Source of the DNA: Struthio camelus
Taxonomy: Eukaryota; Chordata; Aves; Struthioniformes; Struthionidae
Assembly (NCBI RefSeq): GCF_040807025.1
Contig: NC_090947.1
Span: 620,001 to 684,000 of the forward strand
Direction: 5' to 3'
DNA length: 64,000 nt
The translations under genes and the position numbers were made by a program. Of the stretch, positions 47,870 through 60,900 are shown piece by piece (position 1 is the stretch's first letter; every line of letters starts with the position of its first letter). A model generated the notes under the pieces. The model ran no database searches, had not been told where the DNA came from, and saw nothing but the letters and a program-made list of their open reading frames with translations.

Positions 47870-48870
47870 GGCGCGCTCCGCGTCGCCGATGGGCACGCAG
47901 CGCCCTTACCATACCGTACGCGGGGCTCTGGGCACGGTTCGCCACACCTAGGGCTGATACTTTCTCCTGTAACTATGAAAACAATTTCTGGAGGAGCGTT
48001 TCCGGGTTTAGTTTTCCTATCCCACTGTGGCGTCGTGGCACCCCAGCACCTATGGCCATGCTTTGGGGAAGGACTTTGGCTCTTCGACTGGGTGACCGGA
48101 AAGCGTACTCTTTTCTCAGGGTCTCGGCGTTTAACCAAAACGGGCCCTTCCGCTCCTTCCGTGAGCAGTCGCCCCCGGGGCTGCTCAGCTCACGGCCAGC
48201 TCGACAGCTGCCAGCGGGGGCTTTCACCGCGCCCCAACGGCCGCGCCGCCCCAACGGCCGCGCCGCGCGCCCCCGGCGGCGGGGTGGGGGGAACGCGGCG
48301 CCGCGGGAGGCGGCCCCGGGGGGAAGGCTCAGAAGCGCGGCACAGGGCGGCCGCTCCTGCTTCCGCTTCCCCCCGCGCCGCCTACAGCCATGGCGGGGAA
48401 AGCCAAGAGGCGGTGGCGGCTCCACCAGGCCGCGCCGAGGCCCAAGGCCGCGGGGCAGCCGGAGCCCCCCGGCGCGGGCGGCGGCGGCGGCTGGAGCGCG
48501 CCGCCGGGGAAGGTACCGGCGGGAGGGCCGAGCGGCCCGCGCCGCCGCCCCGCGGGGGGGGGAGGGGTAGGCGGTGCGCGCGCGCGGCGCCGGCGTCACG
48601 TGGCGCGGGGGGCGGCGCGCGCGTGCGTCGGGCCGTTAGGGCCGTTAGAGGCGGCGGCGGCGGCGGCGGGCTGGACGGCCGGCTGAGGTTCCGTTATCGG
48701 CTGGGGTTCGCGGCTGCGCTGGTGGCTCCTGAGATGGAGGCGCTGACGGCAGACGGAGCGTTTCTCCAGGCAGCGCTGGGGGCCTTCCCGTTGCGATTCC
48801 GCGCCCCGAGCTGCGGCCCGTCTCACGAGGGAGGCCGCTGTTGTTGACAAGGGCCCCGGAGACAGCAAGG
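47870..48870. promoter_or_regulatory. CpG island at the SLX9 promoter and first exon
   Basis: The window's densest CpG region (for example ccgcgccgcgcgccccggcgg near 48255 and gcgcgcgcggcgccggcgtca near 48577), surrounding the SLX9 start codon. It includes a (GGC)n run at about 48648-48668 just downstream of exon 1. No TATA box is evident; a broad CpG-island promoter is expected for a housekeeping ribosome-biogenesis gene. Because GC-rich sequence lacks stops, long open frames on both strands here are composition artefacts. Confidence 0.8.
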
Positions 48871-51622
48871 GATGGGGCCCTGCTGCTGGTTAATGAACCA
48901 AGAGGAGATGGCTGCGTCCATGAGGAGAAGGAGTTGTGTTAGGGTCCTCTCCCCTTTGTATGCTATTTTGTTTCTTCCCTGATACTTTTTTCAGTACCTA
49001 TTTTCAGTTAATCTGCTTCAGTTTTTTCTGTGCTCCTGTTCTGAGAGCTTAATGAAGCAGGTGTGCAGCATAGCTGTATGAAGAGACCAGATGGTTCTGA
49101 TATCTTTTCACCTGTGTCTTCTCCCTCTCAATTTCTTGTTGGGATTGCTGCATCCCATTTTTTCAACTTTTGCAAGCATAATTCTTAGGGAGTTCAGCAG
49201 GTTGGTTAGCCTAAAGGCTAGGTTTGGCTAAATCAGAGTGACCTCTTTTTTTCAGGCCTCCTAAGCAGGTTCTTATCTGCCTTTAAAATGTTTATTGAAT
49301 GTTGTGACTGTTCTTCTTAGGTTGCTTCACCACTTTACTGTCTTAAGCATCAAGGATGTTTAATCACCTTGCCTTGTGGGCTGACTGTGTTTTCAGTGAA
49401 GGAATGGCATCATGTGATACAGTTTTTCATTGTTCCTATCTTTATGGAATAAGACCGAGAACATTTCTGTGGAGAACTGGGGTGAACCCCTCGTATCTCA
49501 CCCATCTGCCGAGCTCTGTCCTTGTATGCGTGGGGGTTGAGCAGAACATGTAGCTGTTAAAAGTCTCTAGACAAAGACTGTGGAGGGCCCATGGGTAAAC
49601 AGCTAGTTTGCCACTGCTGATAATAGACCTGACTCCTGATAGATCTTTCCTGGCTGTTTGTAGATAAGTGATTCTTCTATGCTAGTGAATTTGATTTTCC
49701 TTGTTTGGGCTGTGAATGTGAAGAATTGGCATTTGGGCTTCCATCTGTGGTCCTGCTCAATCTCTGGAGATCTTTTAAGCTTTTGAGATGCTGTGTAATT
49801 TTACACAGTGACTTTGTTGTGCTACCTTAAAAAGTTTGTCATCACAAAGGTGGCTAGTCATTGACCTCTTGTTAAGGCCAGCAGAGTTCATTCGCCTCTT
49901 TGCACAAGAGGCAAACGCTTGAGGATGTTCTGCAGCCCCAGGCTCAGTTTAGCAGCGAGGTCTAAGGCAGCTGTCCTTGACACCTTAAAGTGCTGTGATA
50001 CAGGGCTAGTGCTAGTTAACAGAGCCTCAAAGCAGCAGAAGATTGAGTGAAGTTGTTTGCTAAGGGTTGGCCTCCTTTTTGTTCTTAGAAAAGTCTATGG
50101 CCTTGATGCTGCTGTTGCAGCCTTGAAGCTGTCTCAGGGCTCTGTCTGTGCTCTCTGGGGGTCTGCATACGTCTTACACTGATTATTGCTAGTACGAGTG
50201 TGCTGAAAAGGGCATTGGCTCTTCAAAACAGACAGGGAGGTGAAACAAGGGATCCTGGCGTTGTACAGTTCAACCTGGAGCTTTGGAATTCCATTGCTTT
50301 CCAGTAACGCCCAGCACGCGCACTGTGAGAGTCCCAGAGCGCTGCCTTGATGAGTGCTCTGGCCACCCACAGTCATTGGCCAGTATATAACGTGTATGCC
50401 TCTAATGCGAGCGTGTGCGGAGAGAAGCAGAGTCCGCTTAGGGAAGCGGTAGTGATAAAAGTATGCTGCCACTCCTGCTAGTTGAGGGAGAGCGTACCCT
50501 GGGTGCCTGTGCTGCTCTTCCCAGGTGCTGCATCCAAGTCACACCACTGATCATTGAGTATCAGGAATAGAGAAGTTAGTGACTGCTTGACTTGTTTTGC
50601 AGTGTTTTCTTTTGTTTTCAGGTCATGGCAGGTGGAGATGAACTGTCAGTTTATAAATAATCCTTTAGGAAATTTAGACCGTGTCTGATTACACCAGTTG
50701 TACTACCGATATACAGTTCAGGTTAAAGCTGGATGGATGCCTCTCCCCCACCCCTCCTGTTGCAGTAAGGACACAGGAACAGTAATAGAAGACTTTTATG
50801 TGCCTCCTGCTCCTCTAGTAAGAAGAGAGACAGAGGCTGCACTGTATAAAGCCATTTTTATAACACTGTAGCGTCCATGCTGAGAGATATTGCTGGTTTA
50901 GTCTAAAATAGTAAATTCTTCTAACCAGACCTGATAAGCTAATAGAAAGCTGCATGAGGACTTAAAAGTATTGCATGCCTAAAGGAACTAAATGCTGAAG
51001 ATCCAGTGAGTAAGTTGCTGTTAGTTGTTCACTGAATCTGCTTAATGTCCCCTGATTTAGGGTTCAGACTTCCAATCTGCTCAGTTGTTGCCTATCTGTA
51101 CTATTGGGTACTTAACATACCTGTTATGAATCTGGCTCTTCCTAAGGATGCAAGTCATAATTTTCCTAGAAGTAATGTATGAATTCAATGGAGTGAAATG
51201 AGATTGGGTTGTAGTAGAAATGTGCTAGAAATATAACTCGTCTGGGTTTCAGAACACTGAAAACGTGAGGTTCTGTCTTTCTGTGACTTTCAGTTCACCT
51301 GAATAAAACAACCTTGGAAAGCCAGGCCAGTGAGGTGACTTAGTTATCCCTGCCTGCTCAGGAGAGGTACCTGCACTCTGCCATTAGTGTGTGTTCCCCC
51401 CTGCTCCTGTCTGGATGGCACTGGGCTTAATTTTATTTTTTTTTTCATGAGTATTGCTTGCACTGGAAGGTGGTATTGATACTGACTCCTCTTTAATTTT
51501 CCTTTTGGATAAGGACTGGGACTTCTCGTCGTCTGATGTCTTTTCTGGGCTGCAGATTGATCCTGATACTCTGGTGAAAAAGCTGGATTTGGACTCCAGA
51601 AGCATCATTTCATCTAGAACAG
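48390..51622 (+). CDS. SLX9: SLX9 (FAM207A) ribosome-biogenesis factor, exons 1-2 only; 3' exons off window
   Basis: Homologue of yeast Slx9, a nucleolar factor in 18S/40S ribosomal subunit maturation. Exon 1 is 48390-48512 (41 codons, starting MAGKAKRRWRLHQAAPRPK and ending at a phase-0 donor AAG|GTACCG). Exon 2 is 51514-51622 (acceptor after ttttccttttggataag; 109 nt; donor ACAG|GTGAGA, phase 1). The splice joins ...PPGK to DWDFSSSDVFSGLQIDPDTL, VKKLDLDSRSIISSRT. This parallels human SLX9, which begins with a basic stretch containing RVHQAAVRPK, ends exon 1 in GK, and continues DWAF...IFARTKIDPSALVQKLELDVRS. Only about 77 residues (a third of the protein) are here. I looked for the next exon, rich in Lys/Arg (KKEKMKLRRE-like in human), up to 64 kb and did not find it. 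The gene is head-to-head with ITGB2, as in human. Confidence 0.88.
48513..51513 (+). other. SLX9: SLX9 intron 1
   Basis: Starts in the CpG island and becomes AT-richer after about 48.95 kb. No embedded gene or clear repeat was recognised. Confidence 0.75.
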
Positions 51623-54600
51623 GTGAGAGGTGGCATGGTGGCCCTGTAGATGTCTGCAGGGGTTCACTGAGAGCCTGTGCGTATCCAGCTGGGTGGGTTG
51701 GCTGGTATCGTAGTCACTTGGTCAGGGTACTGGGACTTAGGATCTGTAAAGTCTGTCATACTAGGGCACCCTCCATGATGTGTGGCTGGTCCAGAACTGC
51801 CTCATGCCTGAGCACATGTTAATAAGCTGTGACTAGGAAAGCCATCAGTTCTGCATCATGCCTTATACTTGTAATGCTCCTTCTATTTCATGCCTGTCAG
51901 GACAGAAAATGTGCAGTTAACATAGGATAAAAATACACAGTTTGCTGAGCTGTTGCTTTTTGATTAGGCGCTGCATTATGTTGTAAGCAAAGGCCTGTTT
52001 GCCTCAGTTATGTTGAGGGTGTATTTGCAGTGTTTTGCCTGGCAGTGGCTGTCAAAACAAATACGGGAGAACTGAACCCGGTGGATGTTGGCCCGACTGT
52101 GACCTTTGTGTGTTCTTGCAGGGGCTTTTAAAAGTCATTTCCAATTGGGGGAGGAGGGGGCAGAAAGCCATATATGCAGCATATATGCTCAGTGCTCCCT
52201 CGGTGTGGCGCTAGCTTCAGGCTACGTGTGACTGCTGCTGGCCTGCGCTGTGTGGTTGGAGCCCCCATGTGTGGGCTGTCCCTGTGCAGCCAAAGGCTTC
52301 TGGTCCTGAGGGGCTTGGGAGAGCAGAGCCTGGGCTGTGACCTGATCTCCAGGCTTTGTCTGCAGCTGCTTTTGCCTTGCCCCATACTGTGCCAGCAAGT
52401 TGCGAAGGCTTTGTCAGTCCTGTCCAAGCTGCTTGTCCTTGTTGTACCTCACCACTGCTTTACTGTGGCAGCTTGAGTGCAGCCAGTTCTCTCCTCCAGT
52501 CCTTTGTTGTTGCTGGATTCCCAGCTCAGAGGCTTCTAGACAAGAGAGCTCCAGCTCACTAGTGACCAGACTCTCCATATGAAAGCAGTGGGAGTTCTCC
52601 TGGGCTTCTCCCACCCTATGTGGACCAGCAGTGCTGGAGGGGAGGAGTTCAGTATGGCTGTCCTCCACAGGGGCTTCCTATCCTCCGTAGTGGTTGTGGT
52701 TGCCACTCTGCAGGGTTTCTGTTGCAGATGTTTCAGAGAGATTCATAAAACTTACAAGACACTGCAACCAGCAACACTAGTAAAAACTGTCATCAAAATA
52801 TAAACTATGTGAAAGTTTTCCAGCATTGTGAAATGAGTAAAGTTGAGCTAATTATTATGCAATACAAAACAAGGAAAAGGTGGGTGGAAGGGGAGAGGGG
52901 CTGTACTGATACTTGGGCTTTATCAGTGTTTCCGTGGTCTCTCTCCAGTGCTGTGGCTGTACCTCTGTGTGAGCTACAGTGGCCAGCAGCACCAACCAAG
53001 TAGCTCTCCAGCTGTTCTTCCCTTTGAGCCAGCGCAGACTCAAGGGAATAAGTCTGTTGAGTTGAGGTGATGAGAGGCTCAATTTTTTTTTTTTTTTTTT
53101 TAATTGTCTGTGGTCAGGAGTGGTCTCTGAAGGTAATAGATATGTTGCCAGTGAGCTTGATTTCAGGCCTTAGACTGCAGAAAGAGGCATCTTGAGTGAG
53201 ACGCGAATCAGAAGGAGATGAGGCAGGCTTTTGGTTCAGGTCTCACAATAGAGATGCTCCCTTTAGCTTCTTAGTGGAAGAAAGAGCTTTGTGCCTGAAA
53301 CCCTGTTTTCCCTCCCTAAATGGAAACTGACGGCACTGGCAATCTGTCATGGTGCAGAAGTCTATTTCAAGATGTCTGACTCCCAAATACCTATTTTTGC
53401 AGACTAAATTAATTCATTCTCTCAACGCAGATTAATACTGCTACAATGACTTTGCCTTCCTGCACCGTATAGCTGGGGCTATAAACAAACCCAGCAACGG
53501 CCTGAGGGCTCTGAGTGGTGGTGAGCTGTAGCAGCGGTAGCCTATCAATCACATTTGAGCTGTGGAGTGAGGGAATGGGAAGGTTACGTGAGGACACATT
53601 TGCTTGAGATGGTTGCCCTCTGCATAGAAACCTTTGTTGAAATGGCTTTGCTCTCAAAAAAAACTGAGCTTGGTTTGTAACTCTCTTGGGAAAAGGATGT
53701 GTGTGCATGTGAACATGGCCATCTCTTTAATTAAATTAGACAACATGTTGTTGAAGGCTGACAGCCTGCAATCCTAGTCTCTCATTGTAGACTACAGCTG
53801 TACATGTCTGGTTTATAAATAGACCTGTGCTGCTGGTCCCTGTGCAGTGCTGATGATGCAGATGTGCAGTGCCTGGCAATGTTTAACCCTCCCTTGAGAC
53901 TGCGTTCCGACTTCTTGCAGGCAGTGATGTGCTGCCCCCGGTGCTTTGTGCTCCCTCATACTTTCACTTTGAGCTGATAGTATGGGGGCTCAAAACTGCA
54001 ATTCCATGAGGCAAAAGTGATTTGATTTTTTTTTTTTAATCTTTCCCAAGCTGCTGTGCTCTTTCATCTTGTATAACTCTGGAGCCATGTGGAGGCTTTT
54101 TCATTATGGAAATCAATTCAGTTTTTTGTGTTAATTCAGGGAACTGTGACTAGGCTGTGCATACAGTGACAGACCATCCTGGGGTTACAAGAGAGATTCT
54201 AGGTAGACGTGCTTTGTCTCCAGGGATCTCTGGTCAGTGGAGAGCCTATTCAGCAGGAAATTCAAGTTGATTTTCCCCCTTCCTTCGTCCATCCTCCCCT
54301 TTGCTCAATGCATAGAGCCAGAGGGTAGGATTCTCCTGCACATTATTATTTTAAGATTTAATAGACAGACAAAGAAGCATTTCTGTCCCACTTGCTTTTC
54401 AAGCTCTGAGAAGGTCAATTTGGCAGGCTGTAGGTAGGCCTGCTCTCCCATACTTTTCACAACTGAAGACAACTTTTTCCTCTGTCAAAGATAAGTATGT
54501 GGCAGTTGAGAAATCGGATATATTTGTTCTCCTCATGTGTATTGCTCAGGAAGCTTACCACTGCTTAGGATTGCTGGTATCTCTGTATTTTGTGTTAAAA

Positions 54601-56019
54601 TCTGGCCTCATACTGTGGAACACTTTAGAGATAGCCAGTAAAACTTGAGTGTGAGTTGAAAGGGGCCTGTAGGGCATGAGTGAAACAAGGGAGTCTCGGG
54701 ATTTGGACCTGGCAGGAAACACTCTTCTGGGTTATGAAATCCAGTTCAGTAATTTCTGCTTTTGGAACTGTTATATTTCTCTTCCCAAGACCCTGCTTTC
54801 CTTTGCCTTTGAAAGTGTAACTCCCAGAAAGCCAGCACCTTTCTCCTTGATTGTGTTTCCATGGCATTTCAGCTTGATCAGAGGTGTCTGCCTAAGATGC
54901 TTCCTCATAACCCGTTCTACCTTCCTACTGCTGTCCTTTCTCTGTTCCTTGCTCCAGTGAGCTTTCATGTTTTCGTTCCCTGTTTGAGCTGGGGCCTGAC
55001 TGTCTTGGGAGAGCATAACAGAGATGGCGCATGTTGGAATGCTCTCTGCTACTTCTGGAGCTCTGAGGTTGGGAGCTGCCAGAAGGATACCCAGGACTGA
55101 GAGCTTGTTTAGCGCTGGAAAAGTAAGGAAGAAGTAGTGATGAGGTTGGCATGTTAGCTCCACTTGTCAGTGTGTACCTTTCACTGCTTAAGAGGGGATT
55201 TTAGCTGGCTGGGTCAGGAGAAGAGGCCTGGCTCCACAAAGCGTAGTGCAAGGACAGAAGTTGCTTGGCCTGATTGGAGGTGATGGGGTTGGGGGCGGGG
55301 GAAGCCAGCCTGGCCTGCTTCTGTTGGGCTACCTAGAATACTTGGAGGGTTGTGGAGCTTCCTTCCCTGTCTGTCTTGTCTCTTTTTTCCTTCTCTGCCT
55401 GTGATGAGCAGTTGACTGTGAGGGTGCCTCTGCCTGGCTCCTTCTCCTAGATTTCTTCTCCCAGGCCTGTTTTCTCTGTATCCTTTCTCTGTGCCCCTTT
55501 GACTTTTGCTTGTGTGGCTCTTCCCCCATGTGGTGTGGGGTCTCAGCACATCTTTGGCAGAAGCTCTTCACTCTTTGTCCAGCTGTGAAGGTATCAATGC
55601 TCATGGCCAAGTATTCTTTGCCCCTTTTTTTCTGGGGTATGTGAGGTGACTCTTGGTTCCTGTCATCTTTTCATTCCAACGCCAGGATTTTAGAGAGGGA
55701 AACGACAGCTCTTAGTCTGAAGCTGGAAGAGATGTGTTTCACTCCACTGTTGTGCTCCTGTGTCCACTTCCTATTTTGTCCACTGTCTGCTGTAGGCTCT
55801 ATCATCCTAAATCTGAGCATCCTATGAGCTGACATACCATACCTATCCTGCCATACTGCAGCTCTTCTGAATTCCTTGGATTTTGGAGGTAATGGAGAGC
55901 TAGAGAGGCAAGTGACTAGAGAAAGCAAAGTGCTCCTTTGAGAGCCCCTCATACTGTCTGTGGTTGGGACTAATGTCCCTTAGCCTTGCGTAAGGCTCAT
56001 CTCACTCAGCCTGGCCTGG
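51623..56019 (+). other. SLX9: SLX9 intron 2, part before the CR1 insertion
   Basis: No exon-like sequence continuing SLX9 and no independent gene was recognised. It contains a T19 tract at 53083-53101. Assigned to the intron because exon 3 was not found. Confidence 0.65.
53083..53101. repeat. T19 homopolymer in SLX9 intron
   Basis: Nineteen consecutive T on the + strand. Confidence 0.95.
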
Positions 56020-57938
56020 ACAAGCATAGGGATGCGACAAGGAAGGCTAAGGCCCAGTTGGAATTAAATCTGGCAAGGGATGTCAAGGACAACAAGAAGG
56101 CCTTCTTCAAATACATCAATAGCAAAAGGAAGACTAGGGAAAACGTGGGCCCACTGCTGAATGGGGCGGGTGCCCTGGTGACAAAGGATACAGAGAAGGC
56201 AGAGTTATTGAATGCCTTCTTTGCTTCCGTCTTCACTGCTAAGGCCAGTCCTGAGGAATTCCAGACCTTGGAGACAAGAGAGGAAGTCTGGAGAAAGGAA
56301 GACTCTCCCTTGGTTGAGGAGGATCAGGTTAGAGATCTTTTGTCCAAACTTGACATCCATAAATCCATGGGCCCTGATGGGATGCACCCACGAGTGCTGA
56401 GAGAGCTGGCGGATGTTATCGATAGGCCACTCTCCATCATCTTGGAAAGGTCCTGGAGATCAGGAGAGGTGCCTGAGGACTGGAAGAAAGCCCATGTCCC
56501 GCCAGTCTTCAAAAAGGGCAAGAAGGAGGAGCCAGGAAACTCCAGGCCTGTCAGCCTCCCCTGCATCCCTGGAAAGGTGATGGAACAGCTCCTCCTGGAG
56601 GTCATCACTAAGCATGTGGAGGACAAGAAGGTGATCAGGAGTAGTCAGCATGGATTCACCCAAGGGAAATCATGCTTGACCAATCTCATAGCCTTCTATG
56701 ACGGAATGACTGGCTGGGTAGATGAGGGCAGAGCAGTGGATGTTGTCTTTCTGGACTTGAACAAGGCTTTTGACGCTGTCTCCCATCACATCCTCGTAGG
56801 TAAGCTCAGGAAGTGTGGGCTAGATGAGTGGACGGTGAGGTGGCTTGAGAACTGGCTGGATGGCCGAGCTCAGAGGGTTGTGGTCGGTGGTGCAGAGTCT
56901 GCTTGGAGGCCTGTGGCTAGCGGTGTCCCCCAGGGGTCAGTCCTGGGTCCAGTCTTGTTCAATATATTCATCAATGACCTTGAGGAAGGGACAGAGTGCA
57001 CCCTCAGCAAATTTGCTGATGATACTAAACTGGGGGGAGAGGCTAACACACCAGAAGACTGTGCTGCCATTCCGAGGGACGTGGACAGGCTGGAGAGGTG
57101 GGCGGAGAGGAACCTCCTGAAGTTCACCAAAGGCAAGTGCAAGGTCCTGCCCCTAGGCAGGAATAATCCCATGCCCCAGGACAGGCTGGGGGTTGACCTG
57201 CTGGAAAGCTGCTCTGCCGAGAAGGACCTGGGAGTGCTGGTGGACAACAAGTTAAACATGAGCCAGCAGTGTGCCCTTGTGGCCAAGAAGGCCAATGGTC
57301 TCCTGGGGTGCATGAGGCAGAGTGTTGCCAGCAGGTGGAGGGAGGTGATCCTGCCCCTCTCCAGCAGGTGGAGGGAGGTGATCCTGCCCCTCTCCTCAGC
57401 CCTGGAGCCCTGAGGCCTCACCTGGAGTACTGTGTCCAGTTCTGGGCTCCCCAGGACAAGAGAGACATGGGCACTCCTGGAGAGAGTCCAGCGGAGGGCT
57501 ACCAAGATGATTAGAGGGCTGGAGCACCTCTCCTCTGAAGAAAGGCTGAGAGAGCTGGGCCTGTTCAGCCTGGAGAAGAGAAGACTGAGAGGTGATCTCA
57601 TCAACGTGTACAAGTATCTGAAGGGAGGGTGTCAAGAGGACGAGGCCAGTCTCTTCTCTGTGGTGCCCAGCAGCAGGACAAGAGGCAATGGGCAGAAAGT
57701 GAAGCACAGGAAGTTCCATCTAAACCTGAGAAAAAAACTTGTTTCCTGTGAGGGTGACAGAGCATTGGAACAGGTTGCCCAGAGAGGTGGTGGAGTCTCC
57801 TTCGCTGGAGATATTCAAAACCCGCCTGGATGTGATCCTGGGCAATATGCTGTAGAGGACCCTGCTTGAGCAGGGAGGTTGGACTAGATGATCTCCAGAG
57901 GTCCCTTCCAACCTAAACGATTCTGTGATTCTGTGATT
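56020..57938 (+). mobile_element. CR1 LINE, 5'-truncated, reverse transcriptase partly intact
   Basis: The frame open over 55986-57413 encodes the CR1 ORF2 reverse transcriptase: [55 protein letters not shown], a [16 protein letters not shown] block, [36 protein letters not shown], and the catalytic FADD (57012-57023). The upstream apurinic-type endonuclease and ORF1 are missing. The copy is dead: after an exact 33-bp duplication and a 5-bp gain the frame stops at TGA (57411-57413). The remaining 3' coding region ([40 protein letters not shown]) is recovered only in other frames. It ends with ATTCTGTG ATTCTGTG ATT (57920-57938), the hallmark CR1 3' repeat. It lies in the same direction as SLX9, inside its intron; the first 34 bases of the open frame look like host sequence. 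Confidence 0.95.
57330..57395 (+). repeat. Exact 33-bp tandem duplication inside the CR1 reverse transcriptase
   Basis: Two perfect copies (57330-57362 and 57363-57395) repeat the eleven-codon [11 protein letters not shown] segment in frame. Perfect identity suggests the duplication is younger than the element's other lesions. Confidence 0.97.
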
Positions 57939-60900
57939 TTTCCCAGAATGTGTATTCAGTGTTGCTGTCCAAGAGGATGAATGCTTTCTCCTACTGTTCC
58001 CAATCCCTAGGAAAAACAGCTGAGCTGGAAGTGTTAACTGGTTTAAAGTTACCCTGGCGTCATTCAAAGCAGCCTGGAGAAGGATGGGCACGTGAGGAAA
58101 TACGTAAGGGGGCCTTGTGTGCAACAGAAGAGAAGGTTGCCTGAACCTTGGGGCTCTAACAAGGACAGTCAGGGCAACTTGCACAGAAGGCAGAGCGTGA
58201 GATGACGTTTTGAAGTTGCTAAATTATTTGAAGTACTCGTAAAATCAGCTAGTGGCAGATGAAGAATATCCCTTGTGTACGCTGAAGTTCTGTTTGATGG
58301 ATGATTGATGGAGGGAGGTTGCTGGTGTTGCTTAATGAAAAGGCTCCTCGGACTTGGGCAAGGCTCAGGTGTTGGGGGAGTGTGGCTGTTCCGCTGTTGC
58401 TGGGCTGAAGGCCTTATGCAAAAACAGTGAGGAGAGCTGCGGGATGTCTGAACGCTGGTGGAGGGGTAGGCTCCATCCCTCTCCTCCGCTGCCCGGGCGG
58501 TGGCAGTAAATCCCACGGCCGTGTTCCTGCATAACCGAGGCAAAAGCCGGCGAGCTCCGAGCAGCGGTCTGGCGGTGCCACCAGGGGATGCTGCGAGGAC
58601 AGCGTGGCGCACTGGAGCGGGGCCCGGTGGCGCCGCCTCCCACAGCCTGCCTGCTGCGGGGGGGGGGGAGGGCTGCATGCAGGGGCCAGAGTGAGAAGGG
58701 AGGGCAGGAGCCCTGAGGGACTGGTCTGTGAGGCAGCCTGATGCGCTGGGAACTAAAAATAACAGAAAGCTATTTCTTTTCAAGTGGTGGAAAGCTTCAT
58801 CTGCAAGCTGTGGTCTGACTCACCTGAGTCAGTCTGTGGGAAACAAATCTGTAGGAGACTGAGCTGCCTTGCTGCTGGGGCTCAAGGGATTATTGCTTTT
58901 AGCCACCAACAGGAGAGCACCTCCCCCTCTCCCCCGGTTTTCCTCAAGCTGTTAAATGACTGTTCCTTGCTACTCTTTTAGGCACTGGTTATTCGGAGAG
59001 AACAGGGAAGTGCATGATATGCAACTTAGTGTGGGCACCATCGCTAGCATGGGCACCATCGCAGCGTTCCTTTTAAGATTAGTGGCTGTGGGCAGCCGTG
59101 CAGGGATGTGATGGATTGGAAAGAGATGACAGATGCCTATTGTTTTGGTGGTGTTGGTTCTTGCCGACCAGAGGCCCTGGTTTTCTGAGGATTTTTTGAG
59201 GATTCTTGGTGCATCTGGCAGAGGCTTAGTGCCCTGTCAAAGTATCAGCTAAACTCTTGGTATCTCTTGTTGCTCTCTCGTTAGATACAAGGTTGATTCA
59301 ATGTGTTTATTGCGATTGGTGCAAGGTATCAATTTAGACTGTCTTGGCATGGGTAACTTTTGCAGCATGAGGAGGAAAGGGTGGAATCTGTAATTTAAAA
59401 AAAAAAAAATTCATTTCAGATAAGCCTTGCATCTGTGAGGACAAAGTCTGTGGTCTAAAATGGAAAGTATTTTAATGTAGGGAGCTCTGTCTGTGCCCTA
59501 CTGTGAAGCAGACAAGCTGCAGCTACTTTCTTCTACACTGCATCTTGTCTTTAATCATTAGCTCATCTTAACACTAGATTCCAGATGATTTCCACATGCT
59601 TGTAGGTAACAAAAGCCAGCAACATCATTGCTAACACTGGAATTAAATCCAAGAGTTACTTGTTGAATGATTGCTTCCTATCAGTATGGTCTACTTAGCC
59701 CCTGACGTAATGTAAGTCAAATGCTTTGCCATAATCTAATCCATGCAAGGACCTCTGTTGTTCGTGTGAGTGAATAAATCTCATCTGGGTGAGCCTCTGT
59801 AGCGTGGGAATTAGATGTTTCCAACTAAGTCAGAAATAATGGCCTGTCGTATGGGGAGCGTGTGTTTTATTTTTTAACTGTTGCTTTGGCTTTCCTTCCT
59901 CGGCATTTGCGTCTTGAAGCAAGGGCCTGTTCAAGTGTGACTCTGGCATACCACTTGCCTGGGAATGCCTCTTTTTTTTTTTTTTTTTTGGAGTGGATGA
60001 TGAACCAGTTGTGGAATGATACAAACAACTGAATTGCCAGTTTCCTGCTTTATTTCCAGCCCCTTCAGAAGGGAGTTGCCTCAAGATGTGGTGCTGAGAA
60101 GGTAGAAGTACAGCAGCAGGAAGTGTTGTCAGTTCAGAATCACTTGAAAAGCATTAGCTTGTCACCTTGATTTCTTAGATTGTGGCAGGAGTAGCTTTTC
60201 TTCCAGATTGCTCTAGCTTCTTCTCTGGCACTGATGAGCCAGGCACATGTGGAAGGCAGAGCACAGCCATTTCCTGTGTCTGGTCCTGGGCTGGACAAGG
60301 GATCTTGTACTCTAGAGCCTGCTTTGATTGACTACTTTGTTGCTGTAGGCTTTCACATTTTGATTTTAATATTATTTCTCTTTGATCTTTAATCTCTAGT
60401 AATTATTCCCCCTCACAAAAGCTTTCTTACGTTCTGCTTCAGGTTTGCTATCAAATCAAGCCATGTGTTTAAACTGTGCTTGCCCAATTCTGTCGAGCCC
60501 CTTCTTGTTTTGTGTATTGATTCTTAGATTGCTGTATTGCCGTCTTTTGTGACGGCTAAGCTGACTTCTTAGTTTAATTCCCTAACAGAAGGGGACGGCA
60601 TGGGCTATATACGTGTCTTTCACCTTGGTCAAATTTGACAGGGGATTGCCAATAGTCAGAAAGGATGAATTAATGTTACTGAGCTCAAAGATGCAATCCA
60701 GAAAATTCAGCGAGCACTGGTAACTGGGCAGAAGGGAGACCCAAACTGTTACCTCCACTGCAGCACAAGCTCAGCATCTCTACTATGGCTGATGAGCGCA
60801 GTGCACGCTACCTTTTGTTCACTTGGTATTAGCTGCCTGGGGCACTCTCGTGGTTTCAGAAGAGCTGATGGTAGCTTGTGTGGGGAATGTAGAACTGTGC

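Noticed and set aside
47839-48847. Overlapping frames of 208-290 codons on both strands around the CpG island
   Set aside because: The lack of AT-rich stop codons in a CpG island explains them. Only the short frame beginning at 48390 matches a known protein (SLX9) and has a correct splice donor.
55986-57413. 475-codon open frame as a possible host gene
   Set aside because: The sequence is CR1 reverse transcriptase, with the CR1 3' repeat downstream; it is a mobile element, not a host gene.
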